A stretch of 64,000 bases of DNA from Pseudarthrobacter sp. BIM B-2242 (GTDB lineage Bacteria; Actinomycetota; Actinomycetes; Actinomycetales; Micrococcaceae): positions 186,001 to 250,000 of the forward strand of contig NZ_CP061722.1 of NCBI RefSeq assembly GCF_014764445.1, read 5' to 3'. The notes beneath the pieces are model-generated. The model saw nothing but the letters and a program-made list of their open reading frames with translations, did no database searches and was not told the DNA's origin. The translations under genes were made by a program, and so were the position numbers. Below, one piece after another: positions 57,702 to 64,000 of this stretch (position 1 is the stretch's first letter; each line of letters starts with the position of its first letter).

Positions 57702-58466
57702 TCAGTGGTTGCCGCGGCCCAGCAGGCCCAGGATCGCGTTGCGGATGCCGGGAACGAACCATATGACGGCTCCTGCGATGGCCAGTCCGCCCAGGACGGC
57801 CAGCAGCGGCACGGGGCTGAACGGTTCGGACTCGGAGGCCCGGGTGGCGTCAGCGGTCGTCGGGGCGGTCACGGCATCAGCGGCGGCCCGCGAGGTGCGG
57901 GGAGTGCCCTGGGTCATCTCGGTCATCGTTGGGGCGGGGGTGGCCTCCCCTGATGGTGTCGCCGAGGGGTCGGCACCGGGCGCAGCAGAGGGAGTGGCGG
58001 TTGAACCGGTGTCCCGTGCGGCGTCAGCTGCTGACTCCGCGACAGCCCCGGGCGGCAGCTCCTTCGTGGTCCCGTCTGCCGGTGCTGCGGCAGGCGGCGG
58101 GGTCAGGGTGCTGTTCACACCGGCAGGCGGAACATTGGACAGGCCTGCCGGGTTCGGAGCTGGCTGCGCGGCCGCCGGGACAGGCGGCGGGGTCCAGTCG
58201 GGGGATTCCCACGCCGGCGGCTTGGCCGCGGTCATGGGCCGGCCGTCGGGGCCGATGTCACCGGGCGTGCCGTCCTGGACGCCGTTGAAGCCGGTGTAAG
58301 AGCCGGGTCCGCTGGTGGGGCCGGTGCCCGAGGCGCCGCACACCCAGTTTCCGTTGTAGTCCCTCATGCAGGTCTCAGAAGCGTGCCCTGTGGCAGGCAG
58401 CAGGAACATGCTTCCTGCGGCAAGCAGGATTGTTGCCGCGGCACGGCGGGCCCGGACGCTGGTCAC
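57702..58466 (-). CDS. Secreted, C-terminally anchored Pro/Ala-rich protein
   Basis: 254 aa. Signal peptide (AAATILLAAGSMFLLPATGH, cleavage near HAS), a short domain with Cys pair (ETCMRDYNGNWVCGASG), a long Pro/Ala/Thr/Ser stalk, and a C-terminal membrane helix (LLAVLGGLAIAGAVIWFVPG) with a short basic end. GTG start with GAGGAGACACC upstream and a class 2 motif further up. Probably a cell-surface protein of unknown role. Confidence 0.78.
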   Translation of the reverse strand: MTSVRARRAAATILLAAGSMFLLPATGHASETCMRDYNGNWVCGASGTGPTSGPGSYTGFNGVQDGTPGDIGPDGRPMTAAKPPAWESPDWTPPPVPAAAQPAPNPAGLSNVPPAGVNSTLTPPPAAAPADGTTKELPPGAVAESAADAARDTGSTATPSAAPGADPSATPSGEATPAPTMTEMTQGTPRTSRAAADAVTAPTTADATRASESEPFSPVPLLAVLGGLAIAGAVIWFVPGIRNAILGLLGRGNH

Positions 58467-58515
58467 GGTGTCTCCTCATCAAGCGGGTCGACGCTGTCGA
58501 AAGATCGGTTCGTCC

Positions 58516-58529
58516 TTGAACATGCGTAG
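58516..58529 (-). promoter_or_regulatory. Class 2 motif for 58466
   Basis: Minus-strand CTACGCATGTTCAA with about 50 nt of leader. Confidence 0.5.
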
Positions 58530-58552
58530 ACCGGAGGAAAACAGTCGCCGGA

Positions 58553-58969
58553 TCAAGCCTGGACCGGCTCCCACCTGCTCCCGGCACCGGCCAAGCGCTG
58601 CACTAGCCGGTAGTACCCGGAGTCCTTCAGGACGGGCAGGTCATCCAGTGCCCGCTCTGCGGTGTCCAGGCTCTCGTGCTTCACGACCTGGTCCTGGCGT
58701 TCGTAGGCCTGGATGCCGTATTCGGTGTCAGCGGGACTGGCTTTGCTGTACTCGTCCACGAACTGGTCAGCGGTCAGGAGGGCGCCGGGGGAGGGTGCCA
58801 TGACCGCGCCGGTCACCGGCTGCACCCAGTAGCGGCCGAACAGCTGACCGTCTTCGGGGGTGCGGCCGCCGCTGGCCTGGTATTCACGGACCGCTTCAGG
58901 GCTGTCGAGGATGATCACCCGGCACCGCTCGGGCTGGGTTGCTGTGTAGAGGTCGCGAAGCATCGTCAT
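58553..58969 (-). CDS. Hypothetical protein, 138 aa (leaderless)
   Basis: Start at 58969 (MTMLRDLY), 7 nt after the class 1 motif. CRVIILDSPEAVREYQASGG and GYYRLVQRLAGAGSRWEPVQ; soluble alpha/beta. No family recognised. Confidence 0.68.
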   Translation of the reverse strand: MTMLRDLYTATQPERCRVIILDSPEAVREYQASGGRTPEDGQLFGRYWVQPVTGAVMAPSPGALLTADQFVDEYSKASPADTEYGIQAYERQDQVVKHESLDTAERALDDLPVLKDSGYYRLVQRLAGAGSRWEPVQA

Positions 58970-58976
58970 GTCCGGC

Positions 58977-59006
58977 ATGTGTGCGGACGACCGCCCCGGC
59001 CTGCCC
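58977..59006 (-). promoter_or_regulatory. Class 1 leaderless promoter for 58969
   Basis: GGGCAG (59006-59001), 15 bp, CGCACACAT ending at 58977, 7 nt to the ATG. Confidence 0.62.
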
Positions 59007-59008
59007 GG

Positions 59009-59662
59009 TCAGGGCAGCCAGCCGGGCAGGTGCTCGTCCAGGACAAGCCGCACTCGCTCCGGGAGCCGCTCTTCCCGTGCCGCCTGGCGCAGTGTGTACA
59101 GCCAGGTTCCGAGGGACTGCTCCTCCGGATCGGTCCGGTTCATGTAGGTCGGCCACCGCCTGTGCCGGGCGCGGAACGCCGCCAGGGCGCGAAGCCGTTC
59201 CGGAAAGCGTGCCATCTCCCTGTTCTCCCGGCGGTCGGAGTCCCACACGCCGACGGCGTCAAGCGCCGCCCGCTGCCGGGCGGTGAGTGATCCCTTGCTG
59301 ACTTTGGCGCGCTGGGCATGCAGCCACCGGCCCAGGGAGGTCTCTGTGGCGTCTCCGCCGACCTGCCTCGGCATCCGGCCGTTGTTGCGGACGTACTCCT
59401 TGAGCTCGTTGAGGCGCCGCCGCCACGGTGGTGAGAAAGAGTCGTCGAGGGCTACCTGCTGCCGGCGTTCGCGGGCCTTGCGGCCCAGGCTGTACCGGTG
59501 CCTAGATTCAAGGTCCGGGTCACTGTTCTTGGCCCTGGCAAGGGTGCCCAGGATCTGCAGTGGATCGGTGTCCCTGCAGGCCTGCACAATCTCGGCGCCG
59601 GTCATGCCTTCCTGGTACAGCCGGATCCAGTTTGAGGGACTAGATTCCACATCGACGCACAT
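59009..59662 (-). CDS. Second HTH plus two-HA-domain putative regulator
   Basis: 217 aa. N-terminal helix-turn-helix-like part (WIRLYQEGMTGAEIVQACRD), then two HA domains: NGRMPRQVGGDATETSLGRW, LHAQRAKVSKGSLTARQRAA and HRRWPTYMNRTDPEEQSLGT, WLYTLRQAAREERLPERVRL, HLPGWLP. Same layout as 42766-43437. Start at 59662 with GAGGAGGATCACC upstream; the frame to 59776 has no support. The gap from 59663 to 59952 holds no gene I can support. Confidence 0.8.
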   Translation of the reverse strand: MCVDVESSPSNWIRLYQEGMTGAEIVQACRDTDPLQILGTLARAKNSDPDLESRHRYSLGRKARERRQQVALDDSFSPPWRRRLNELKEYVRNNGRMPRQVGGDATETSLGRWLHAQRAKVSKGSLTARQRAALDAVGVWDSDRRENREMARFPERLRALAAFRARHRRWPTYMNRTDPEEQSLGTWLYTLRQAAREERLPERVRLVLDEHLPGWLP

Positions 59663-59952
59663 GGTGATCCTCCTCGCTGACGCTGATGCTGCTAACAGGC
59701 TGGGGACGCTGCGGGTGCGGCTGTGACAGCATTGCCGCGGCTGCGCCCTCCCGGCTGGTATGTCTGCGGAACACACATGGCCGGGAAGAGAGCGGGCCGG
59801 CGCCCGATCCTTTCAACTCCTCCTGAAGTATGTTTCAAATCCTGTCACACGCTTCATAATAAGTGACTTCCCCGCAGCTGCCCCATCTAAACGCATTCCC
59901 GGCGCGTAACCGTCAGGCATTTCACCTGATATGGGCCCACTCTGATGACAAG

Positions 59953-60285
59953 CTACGCGGGATGCTCGACACTTCCGTCATCGTCCGGCTCCGGAGTCCG
60001 GCTACAGACCACACGGCCGCCTTCCGGGGATGCGGCGATCTCGAACGTCTCCAGCCCCGTGCCGCCGTCTTCCCTCCGGGCCTGCAACCGCCAGATCTCC
60101 ACGTCGATCCGGGCGCCGCCGCCCAATGCAGGCATCCGCAGATCCGTCTCCCACCAGGACCGCCGTTCAAACCATCGGACAGCGTCCGGCGCCACCAGCC
60201 AGGTCCGGCCGTCCAGGACGAAGGACACCGGAGCGCCGTCGTCGTCCAGGGTGAACGATTCGACCTTCATCCCGGGCTGCTCCAT
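59953..60285 (-). CDS. DUF6504-like protein (leaderless)
   Basis: 110 aa. GAPVSFVLDGRTWLVAPDAV, RWFERRSWWETD and DVEIWRLQARREDGGTGLET follow the order of the DUF6504 family, often near translesion polymerase genes on chromosomes. TAGCAT lies 8 nt before the ATG at 60285, so a leaderless housekeeping promoter is likely. Confidence 0.7.
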   Translation of the reverse strand: MEQPGMKVESFTLDDDGAPVSFVLDGRTWLVAPDAVRWFERRSWWETDLRMPALGGGARIDVEIWRLQARREDGGTGLETFEIAASPEGGRVVCSRTPEPDDDGSVEHPA

Positions 60286-60345
60286 GGTGTCCGATGCTAC
60301 CCCGGGCTTCGAGCGAACCGGTGGTAGAAGAAATTCCCTCCAACA

Positions 60346-60375
60346 GTGCACCTTTTGTGGTGGCGCCGCACACAT
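60346..60375 (+). promoter_or_regulatory. Class 1 leaderless promoter for 60383
   Basis: CCGCACACAT at 60366-60375, 7 nt to the ATG. The -35 part is GTGCAC. Confidence 0.58.
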
Positions 60376-60382
60376 TGGTGCC

Positions 60383-60562
60383 ATGAGCACCCGACAAATC
60401 CTCCAGCTGACCATCCTCGCCGCAGCCCTTGTCCTGGGTTTCGTTCCCGACACCTTCAACGGACTGTCCGTCCTGGCCATCCTGCTGGCCGGCTCCGCGC
60501 TCCTGCTGCAGCCCGGCGTGTTCGCCAACCGCCGGCGCCACGTCCTCTACCTCGTCAAGTAG
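60383..60562 (+). CDS. Small membrane protein, 59 aa (leaderless)
   Basis: Two hydrophobic segments (LQLTILAAALVLGFVPDTFN, LSVLAILLAGSALLLQPGVF) and a basic end (NRRRHVLYLVK). Start set by the 7-nt promoter spacing; a strong terminator follows. No family recognised. Confidence 0.66.
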   Translation: MSTRQILQLTILAAALVLGFVPDTFNGLSVLAILLAGSALLLQPGVFANRRRHVLYLVK

Positions 60563-60610
60563 CGCGCGGCCCCGGGTTAAACACCGCGGGGACCAACCAT
60601 CGTCCACAGC

Positions 60611-60640
60611 AAAGGCCCCGCCACGGCGGGGCCTTTCGTG
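60611..60640 (+). terminator. Terminator
   Basis: AAAGGCCCCGCC / GGCGGGGCCTTT (60611-60622, 60625-60636), a 12-bp stem with a very small loop, followed by CGTG. Confidence 0.7.
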
Positions 60641-60706
60641 TCCATGCCGCCGTCCGGGTTCCCGTGAGTACGATTTGACCACCAGAATCATCACAGGGGG
60701 ACAACC

Positions 60707-61057
60707 ATGGGGTTTATGCGCAAGACGCTCAGCATCACCTTCGCCGGCGGGCTGGTCGGATACAGGTCAAAGGCCGAAAAGGCCCAGCGGGACGTCCGGC
60801 GGGCAGCAACAGCGGCCGAGCAGCAGAATGAACTGATCGCTGAGCAGAACGGGCTGATCCAGGACCAGACGGCTGCCATCATTCAGCAGCAGCAGACACT
60901 GATCGAGCAGCAGGCAGAGGCCTTGCGCCTCCAGGATGAACAGCTGCGGACCCAGCACGGGGGCAATGCCGCACCGGCGCCGCTCAGCCCCCAGGCCCAG
61001 CTGGTGGAAAGGGCACGGCAGGCGGCAAACCGGTCGCACGGCGATTTTATGCGGTAG
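60707..61057 (+). CDS. Hypothetical coiled-coil protein, 116 aa
   Basis: Amphipathic N-terminus (MGFMRKTLSITFAGGLVGYR), then a long Gln/Glu-rich coiled coil (AAEQQNELIAEQNGLIQDQT and on) and a disordered end. Could be a short-tailed membrane-associated oligomer. CAGGGGGACAACC lies before the ATG and TACGAT serves as a -10. No family recognised. Confidence 0.7.
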   Translation: MGFMRKTLSITFAGGLVGYRSKAEKAQRDVRRAATAAEQQNELIAEQNGLIQDQTAAIIQQQQTLIEQQAEALRLQDEQLRTQHGGNAAPAPLSPQAQLVERARQAANRSHGDFMR

Positions 61058-61106
61058 CAGGACAATCAGTAACGGGCGCAGCCGACAGCGGTCCGGACCT
61101 GACCGG

Positions 61107-61144
61107 CACGACAAAGGCCCCGCCATCGGGCAGGGCCTGTCGTG
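61107..61144. terminator. Imperfect bidirectional terminator
   Basis: CACGACA..AGGCCC pairs with GGGCCT..TGTCGTG (61107-61144) between convergent genes ending at 61057 and 61167. Confidence 0.65.
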
Positions 61145-61166
61145 TCCCGGGTTGCCCCGGGACGGA

Positions 61167-62453
61167 TTACTGGGCGGTCAGCGCGTAGCGGACCTTACGC
61201 CCCAGCGCGGCTTCCTCCGGGTCGATGTCCGGGTCCAGCAGCGCCAGTTCCCAGCCGCCGTCCGTGATCCATGTGAGGTGGCTCATGTGACGGCTCGCCA
61301 TCACGCACAGCCGGCCCGGGGAGAGCTGGTGGGCGGTCGCTGACGTGACGCCGGTGAACGGGTCAAGGGCTACAACCGCATGCCACTGTCCGCCCTGCAG
61401 GGAGTCGGCAGTGCCGACCGTGATAGTTTCGGCCTTCAGTGACTTCAGGACAGCGCGGACTCCCGATGCCTGGGCGTTGTGGGCAACGACGACACAGATG
61501 TCGGCGGTGCCCAGCGTCCGGCGCTTCAGGGTGCCGTCCCGGTCAGTTTCGACCAGGCCCACGCCGATCAGGCTGTGGGCGTAGTTGGCAACGGTTTCCA
61601 GGGTCTCCAGCGCGTCCGGCTTGGCCTGCGCCGGGATGGTCATGGGGACGATTTCGGAGACACGGTCGCCGTTCTCGTCGGTCAGGTAACGGTCAGGGCG
61701 TGAGGACGTGAACGGGAACTTGTACAGCGGGCCGATCGCGTCCACCGTTTCCTGGCCGAGCCGGTACGTGGTGCCCATGGAGTGGATCTCCGCGTCCTCG
61801 AACCGGGCGAAGCCTTCGGGTGCGCGCATCTGTGGGGTCATTTCCTTGCCCTTGAACAGGGACACGTCGTGGGTGACGACCGGGCCGATCTGGCCGGGGT
61901 CACCGACCATCAGCACCTGCTGGGCCTGGTCCGCGGCGGAGGCTGCGGCGGCGAAGGTGACCTGGTAGGCCTCGTCGATGATCATCAGGTCGCATTCTTT
62001 GACCTTGGCCAGCTCGAGCGACTTGACCGTGCGGACCACCGGCAGGTTCTTGTCGGCGTTCCATGAGTCGTGCGCGGCGACCCCGGCCGGGGGATCGGTC
62101 TTGCTGATCGCGAGGATGATCTGCGGGCGGCCGTCCTTGTCCGGGCCCATTTCCTGGGCGATGCGGGAGGCGAGGTCGATGGCGCCGTTCTTCGTCGGGC
62201 AGGCGATGTAGATCTTCAGGTCCGAGCGCTCGTGCAGGATCGCGACGATCTCGGTCACCAGCGTGGACTTGCCCGCGCCGGGAGGGGAATCAACGATGGT
62301 CACCGGCGCACCGGACCACACGCTGTGCAGTGCCTTGGCGAGCACGGAACCGATGACAAGGTTCCGGCCCTCGGGCACCACCACCTCGGGGGCGGGGATG
62401 CTGGAAGTGACGGGTTCAATGCCCAGGTCGGCGAGGTCTAGTCCGAAGCTCAT
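61167..62453 (-). CDS. Superfamily 1 helicase-like ATPase (leaderless)
   Basis: 428 aa. Walker A DSPPGAGKST at 55-64, Walker B IIDEAYQ at 158-164, motif III VGDPGQIGP near 183, and a C-terminal motif with TVGTADSLQGGQWHAVVALD and MASRHMSH (motifs V/VI). The core is of the DNA2/NAM7-like SF1 type, with no attached nuclease. The start at 62453 lies 7 nt after a textbook class 1 promoter; the frame upstream to 62507 crosses the promoter. It may partner a separate nuclease such as 22146. Confidence 0.86.
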   Translation of the reverse strand: MSFGLDLADLGIEPVTSSIPAPEVVVPEGRNLVIGSVLAKALHSVWSGAPVTIVDSPPGAGKSTLVTEIVAILHERSDLKIYIACPTKNGAIDLASRIAQEMGPDKDGRPQIILAISKTDPPAGVAAHDSWNADKNLPVVRTVKSLELAKVKECDLMIIDEAYQVTFAAAASAADQAQQVLMVGDPGQIGPVVTHDVSLFKGKEMTPQMRAPEGFARFEDAEIHSMGTTYRLGQETVDAIGPLYKFPFTSSRPDRYLTDENGDRVSEIVPMTIPAQAKPDALETLETVANYAHSLIGVGLVETDRDGTLKRRTLGTADICVVVAHNAQASGVRAVLKSLKAETITVGTADSLQGGQWHAVVALDPFTGVTSATAHQLSPGRLCVMASRHMSHLTWITDGGWELALLDPDIDPEEAALGRKVRYALTAQ

Positions 62454-62460
62454 GGCCCTC

Positions 62461-62490
62461 ATGTGTACGGCCATCCGGGCAGCCCTCACC
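62461..62490 (-). promoter_or_regulatory. Class 1 leaderless promoter for 62453
   Basis: GGTGAG (62490-62485), 15 bp, CGTACACAT ending at 62461, 7 nt to the ATG. Confidence 0.66.
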
Positions 62491-62547
62491 GGCCTTGCAC
62501 TGCCCAAAACAGGGTTTTTCGGCCCGTTGAGGGCGTATTCAGGGGTT

Positions 62548-62845
62548 TATGACCAACCTGACCGACCAGTGACCGACCCAATGACCACCCCTGCTTCCCA
62601 GTGCTGGCGCGGAATTTGGGCAATGGGCGACCAAACCGACCAGCGGGAGGTATGCCTATAGGAGAGAAGGTGAGTAACGGGGAAGAACGAGGGTCCCTAT
62701 ATGTAGTAGTAGTTAACTGATCGGTTTGATCGGTCATATATATATAAAGGGCCCTCCTTCCCAGTGCTGGCGCGGATTTTTATGGGCGACCAGGTGGTCG
62801 CCATCTGGTCGCCATGGTCGCCATTTGATCGGTCACAGGGAATCC
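62548..62845. repeat. Iteron-rich region, candidate replication origin or partition site
   Basis: No gene. Direct repeats: CTTCCCAGTGCTGGCGCGGA (62594-62613 and 62757-62776, each shortly followed by ATGGGCGACCA); TTTGATCGGTCA (62725-62736 and 62824-62835); GGTCGCCAT three times in tandem at 62796, 62807 and 62816, with an inverted version at 62783; many GACC units at 62550-62590. The AT-rich run CATATATATATAAA (62735-62748) stands out in high-GC DNA. Confidence 0.6.
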
Positions 62846-62854
62846 GCCGGCCAT

Positions 62855-62884
62855 GGTGAGCCTGCGCCCCGGCGCCGTACACAT
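62855..62884 (+). promoter_or_regulatory. Class 1 leaderless promoter for 62892
   Basis: GGTGAG at 62855-62860, 15 bp, CGTACACAT ending at 62884, 7 nt to the ATG. Confidence 0.66.
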
Positions 62885-62891
62885 AGTGGGT

Positions 62892-63998
62892 ATGACAGCC
62901 ATCGCCATTGCCCCCGCCTCTTCGAAGGAAATGCTCACCGCGTACCGCCGCGAACAACGGATGACATCCACCGACAACGGATCGCCCTGCGACCGCTCCG
63001 GCTTCCCCGGCCTTTCCCTCACCCCTGACGGGATGATCTACCGGCGCGGCACGAGCCTCCTCTACCAGCCGCTGAACGACAAGGCCCGCGACCTGGACCA
63101 CGTCCTGCTGACCGAGCTGCTGACCCACGACGAAAAGATCACCGCCATCGCCGACAAGGGCACGTTCGAGGCTCTGCAGACCGTCGCCGCAACCGAGCCC
63201 GAGGACCAGTACGGCTCCATCGCCAAGCGCCTCAAAGTCCTCAACAGCCTCCCGGCGTCCGTGCGCATGCCCATCCTCACCGATGCCCTGGCCTACCGGT
63301 ACTGGCTGCCCGACGGAAAGGACGAGGCAAGCTTCGCGGACTGGGCTGCCGCCTTCAACGCCACCGGCCCCACCGCGTCCCTCTCGATGCGCCGCCTCAT
63401 CGATCTCGCCGTCGACGGCGTGAAGTACAGCGGGCTGAAGTTCGACAACACGGTGTCGGCACTCCGCAGGGCCGAAGCCCGGCTGATGGAGCAGTGCGTC
63501 TGGAGCAACATTTCCTCCGACGTCCAGGTGTTCGGCATGCTGGAGAGCTACTCGAACAAGATCAACGCCCTGCGCACCATCGACCCGGGCCTGCTGGAGC
63601 TGCACGTTCTGGACGGCCGGGTCTGCAAGGTGAAGCCGATGAACAACACCCACCGCGACTTCTCCGCTTCCGTGTCCCAGCCGTTCAAGCTCAAGGAAAA
63701 CAAGCCCCTGCGCATGACGGACGGGTACGGCCTGGCCGAGACGACCATGACCGAGCTGCGCTTCGGTGCCGGTGAAATGCACGCGGTGTTCGACCAGCCT
63801 TCCGGCACCGGTCAGGGCCAGGCCATGGTCATGAGCGCCAAGCAGGGCACCCGGGCCCTCTATGTGGCTGAGGGCACCTTCGATATGCCCGCATCCCGCC
63901 CCGTGAACCGGCGCTGGCTCTCCGGCACCAAGGTTGAACGGGTCGCTGACCGCACCGTTCCGCTGGACGTGATCCTCGCGGGCGCCCCGGTCGAATAG
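62892..63998 (+). CDS. Hypothetical protein next to the iteron region, 368 aa
   Basis: Start at 62892 (MTAIAIAPASSKEM) set by the promoter; the frame to 62853 crosses it. Mostly helical in the first 230 residues (LLTELLTHDEKITAIADKGT, SMRRLIDLAVDGVKYSG), then beta-rich to the end. Its place beside the iterons makes it a candidate initiator or origin-binding protein, but I see no known Rep motif. Ends 2 nt before the window edge. Confidence 0.72.
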   Translation: MTAIAIAPASSKEMLTAYRREQRMTSTDNGSPCDRSGFPGLSLTPDGMIYRRGTSLLYQPLNDKARDLDHVLLTELLTHDEKITAIADKGTFEALQTVAATEPEDQYGSIAKRLKVLNSLPASVRMPILTDALAYRYWLPDGKDEASFADWAAAFNATGPTASLSMRRLIDLAVDGVKYSGLKFDNTVSALRRAEARLMEQCVWSNISSDVQVFGMLESYSNKINALRTIDPGLLELHVLDGRVCKVKPMNNTHRDFSASVSQPFKLKENKPLRMTDGYGLAETTMTELRFGAGEMHAVFDQPSGTGQGQAMVMSAKQGTRALYVAEGTFDMPASRPVNRRWLSGTKVERVADRTVPLDVILAGAPVE

Positions 63999-64000
63999 AA

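Noticed and set aside
59772..59781. GAACACACATGG, class 1-like
   Set aside because: No G-rich -35 at the right register and no supported gene downstream; perhaps a relic.
1..64000. Integrated prophage or phage genome
   Set aside because: No terminase, portal, capsid, tail, lysin or integrase genes; the beta-helix protein has a Tat signal, unlike a virion spike.
1..64000. CRISPR arrays, tRNA or rRNA genes, insertion sequences
   Set aside because: No regularly spaced repeat array, no cloverleaf or rRNA stretches noticed by eye, and no transposase or terminal inverted repeats recognised.

Overview
This 64 kb window looks like part of a large accessory replicon, most likely a plasmid, of a high-GC actinobacterium. 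Several families are typical of Micrococcaceae or other Actinobacteria: a DUF2510/excalibur protein, YokE-like PH, TM2, PspA, many Pro/Ala-rich surface lipoproteins and 'helicase-associated' (HA) domain proteins. I see no rRNA, tRNA, ribosomal or central-metabolism genes, and no phage head, tail or terminase genes. An Arthrobacter-like host is an inference, not a proof.

Layout. 0-7 kb: a sigma-70 family factor with an unusual C-terminal HA domain, a CCA-adding-enzyme-like nucleotidyltransferase with an HD domain, a cold shock protein and small unknown operons. 7-15 kb: a DUF2510/excalibur membrane protein, then a four-gene type III restriction-modification operon (mod, unknown, res, unknown). 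15-25 kb: lipoproteins, membrane proteins, a secreted HNH nuclease, a TM0106-like nuclease and a TM2 protein. 25-39 kb: PspA, two large proteins with a shared N-terminal tag (one with an LPD29-like region), an EEP-family enzyme, a DEDDh exonuclease plus MazG-like protein, a membrane-tethered metalloprotease, a DUF3846-like protein and a GNAT acetyltransferase. 39-49 kb: HAD-like and HTH proteins, an HA-domain regulator operon, a serine resolvase with a palindromic upstream region, surface proteins and a CoiA-like nuclease. 49-60 kb: mostly minus-strand operons of small unknown proteins, several in paralogous pairs, plus a Tat-exported beta-helix protein and a second HA regulator. 60-64 kb: a superfamily 1 helicase-like ATPase, an iteron-rich AT-containing region that is the best origin or partition candidate, and an adjacent 368-residue unknown protein.

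The strongest signal is regulatory. About 33 copies of one promoter architecture are spread over both strands: a G-rich GGTGAG-like element, 15 bp, CGYACACAT, then in most copies 7 nt to the start codon. In about 25 cases transcription would start on or at the start codon, so the messages would be leaderless. In the other copies a purine usually sits at the same +8 position and a normal ribosome binding site follows. This fixed architecture also sets many start codons in this annotation. A second, smaller family (CTACGCATGTTCAG, seven copies) precedes the restriction operon, two nuclease genes, membrane or secreted proteins and one short terminator-bounded transcript. A sigma factor encoded at the left edge of the window is the natural, untested candidate reader of one of these families.

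A second pattern is an N-terminal tag (GVPxGGEF..A..H, then V.L) shared by four otherwise unrelated proteins. The window also holds a 14-codon leaderless leader peptide coupled to the TM2 gene and several small genes below 60 codons.
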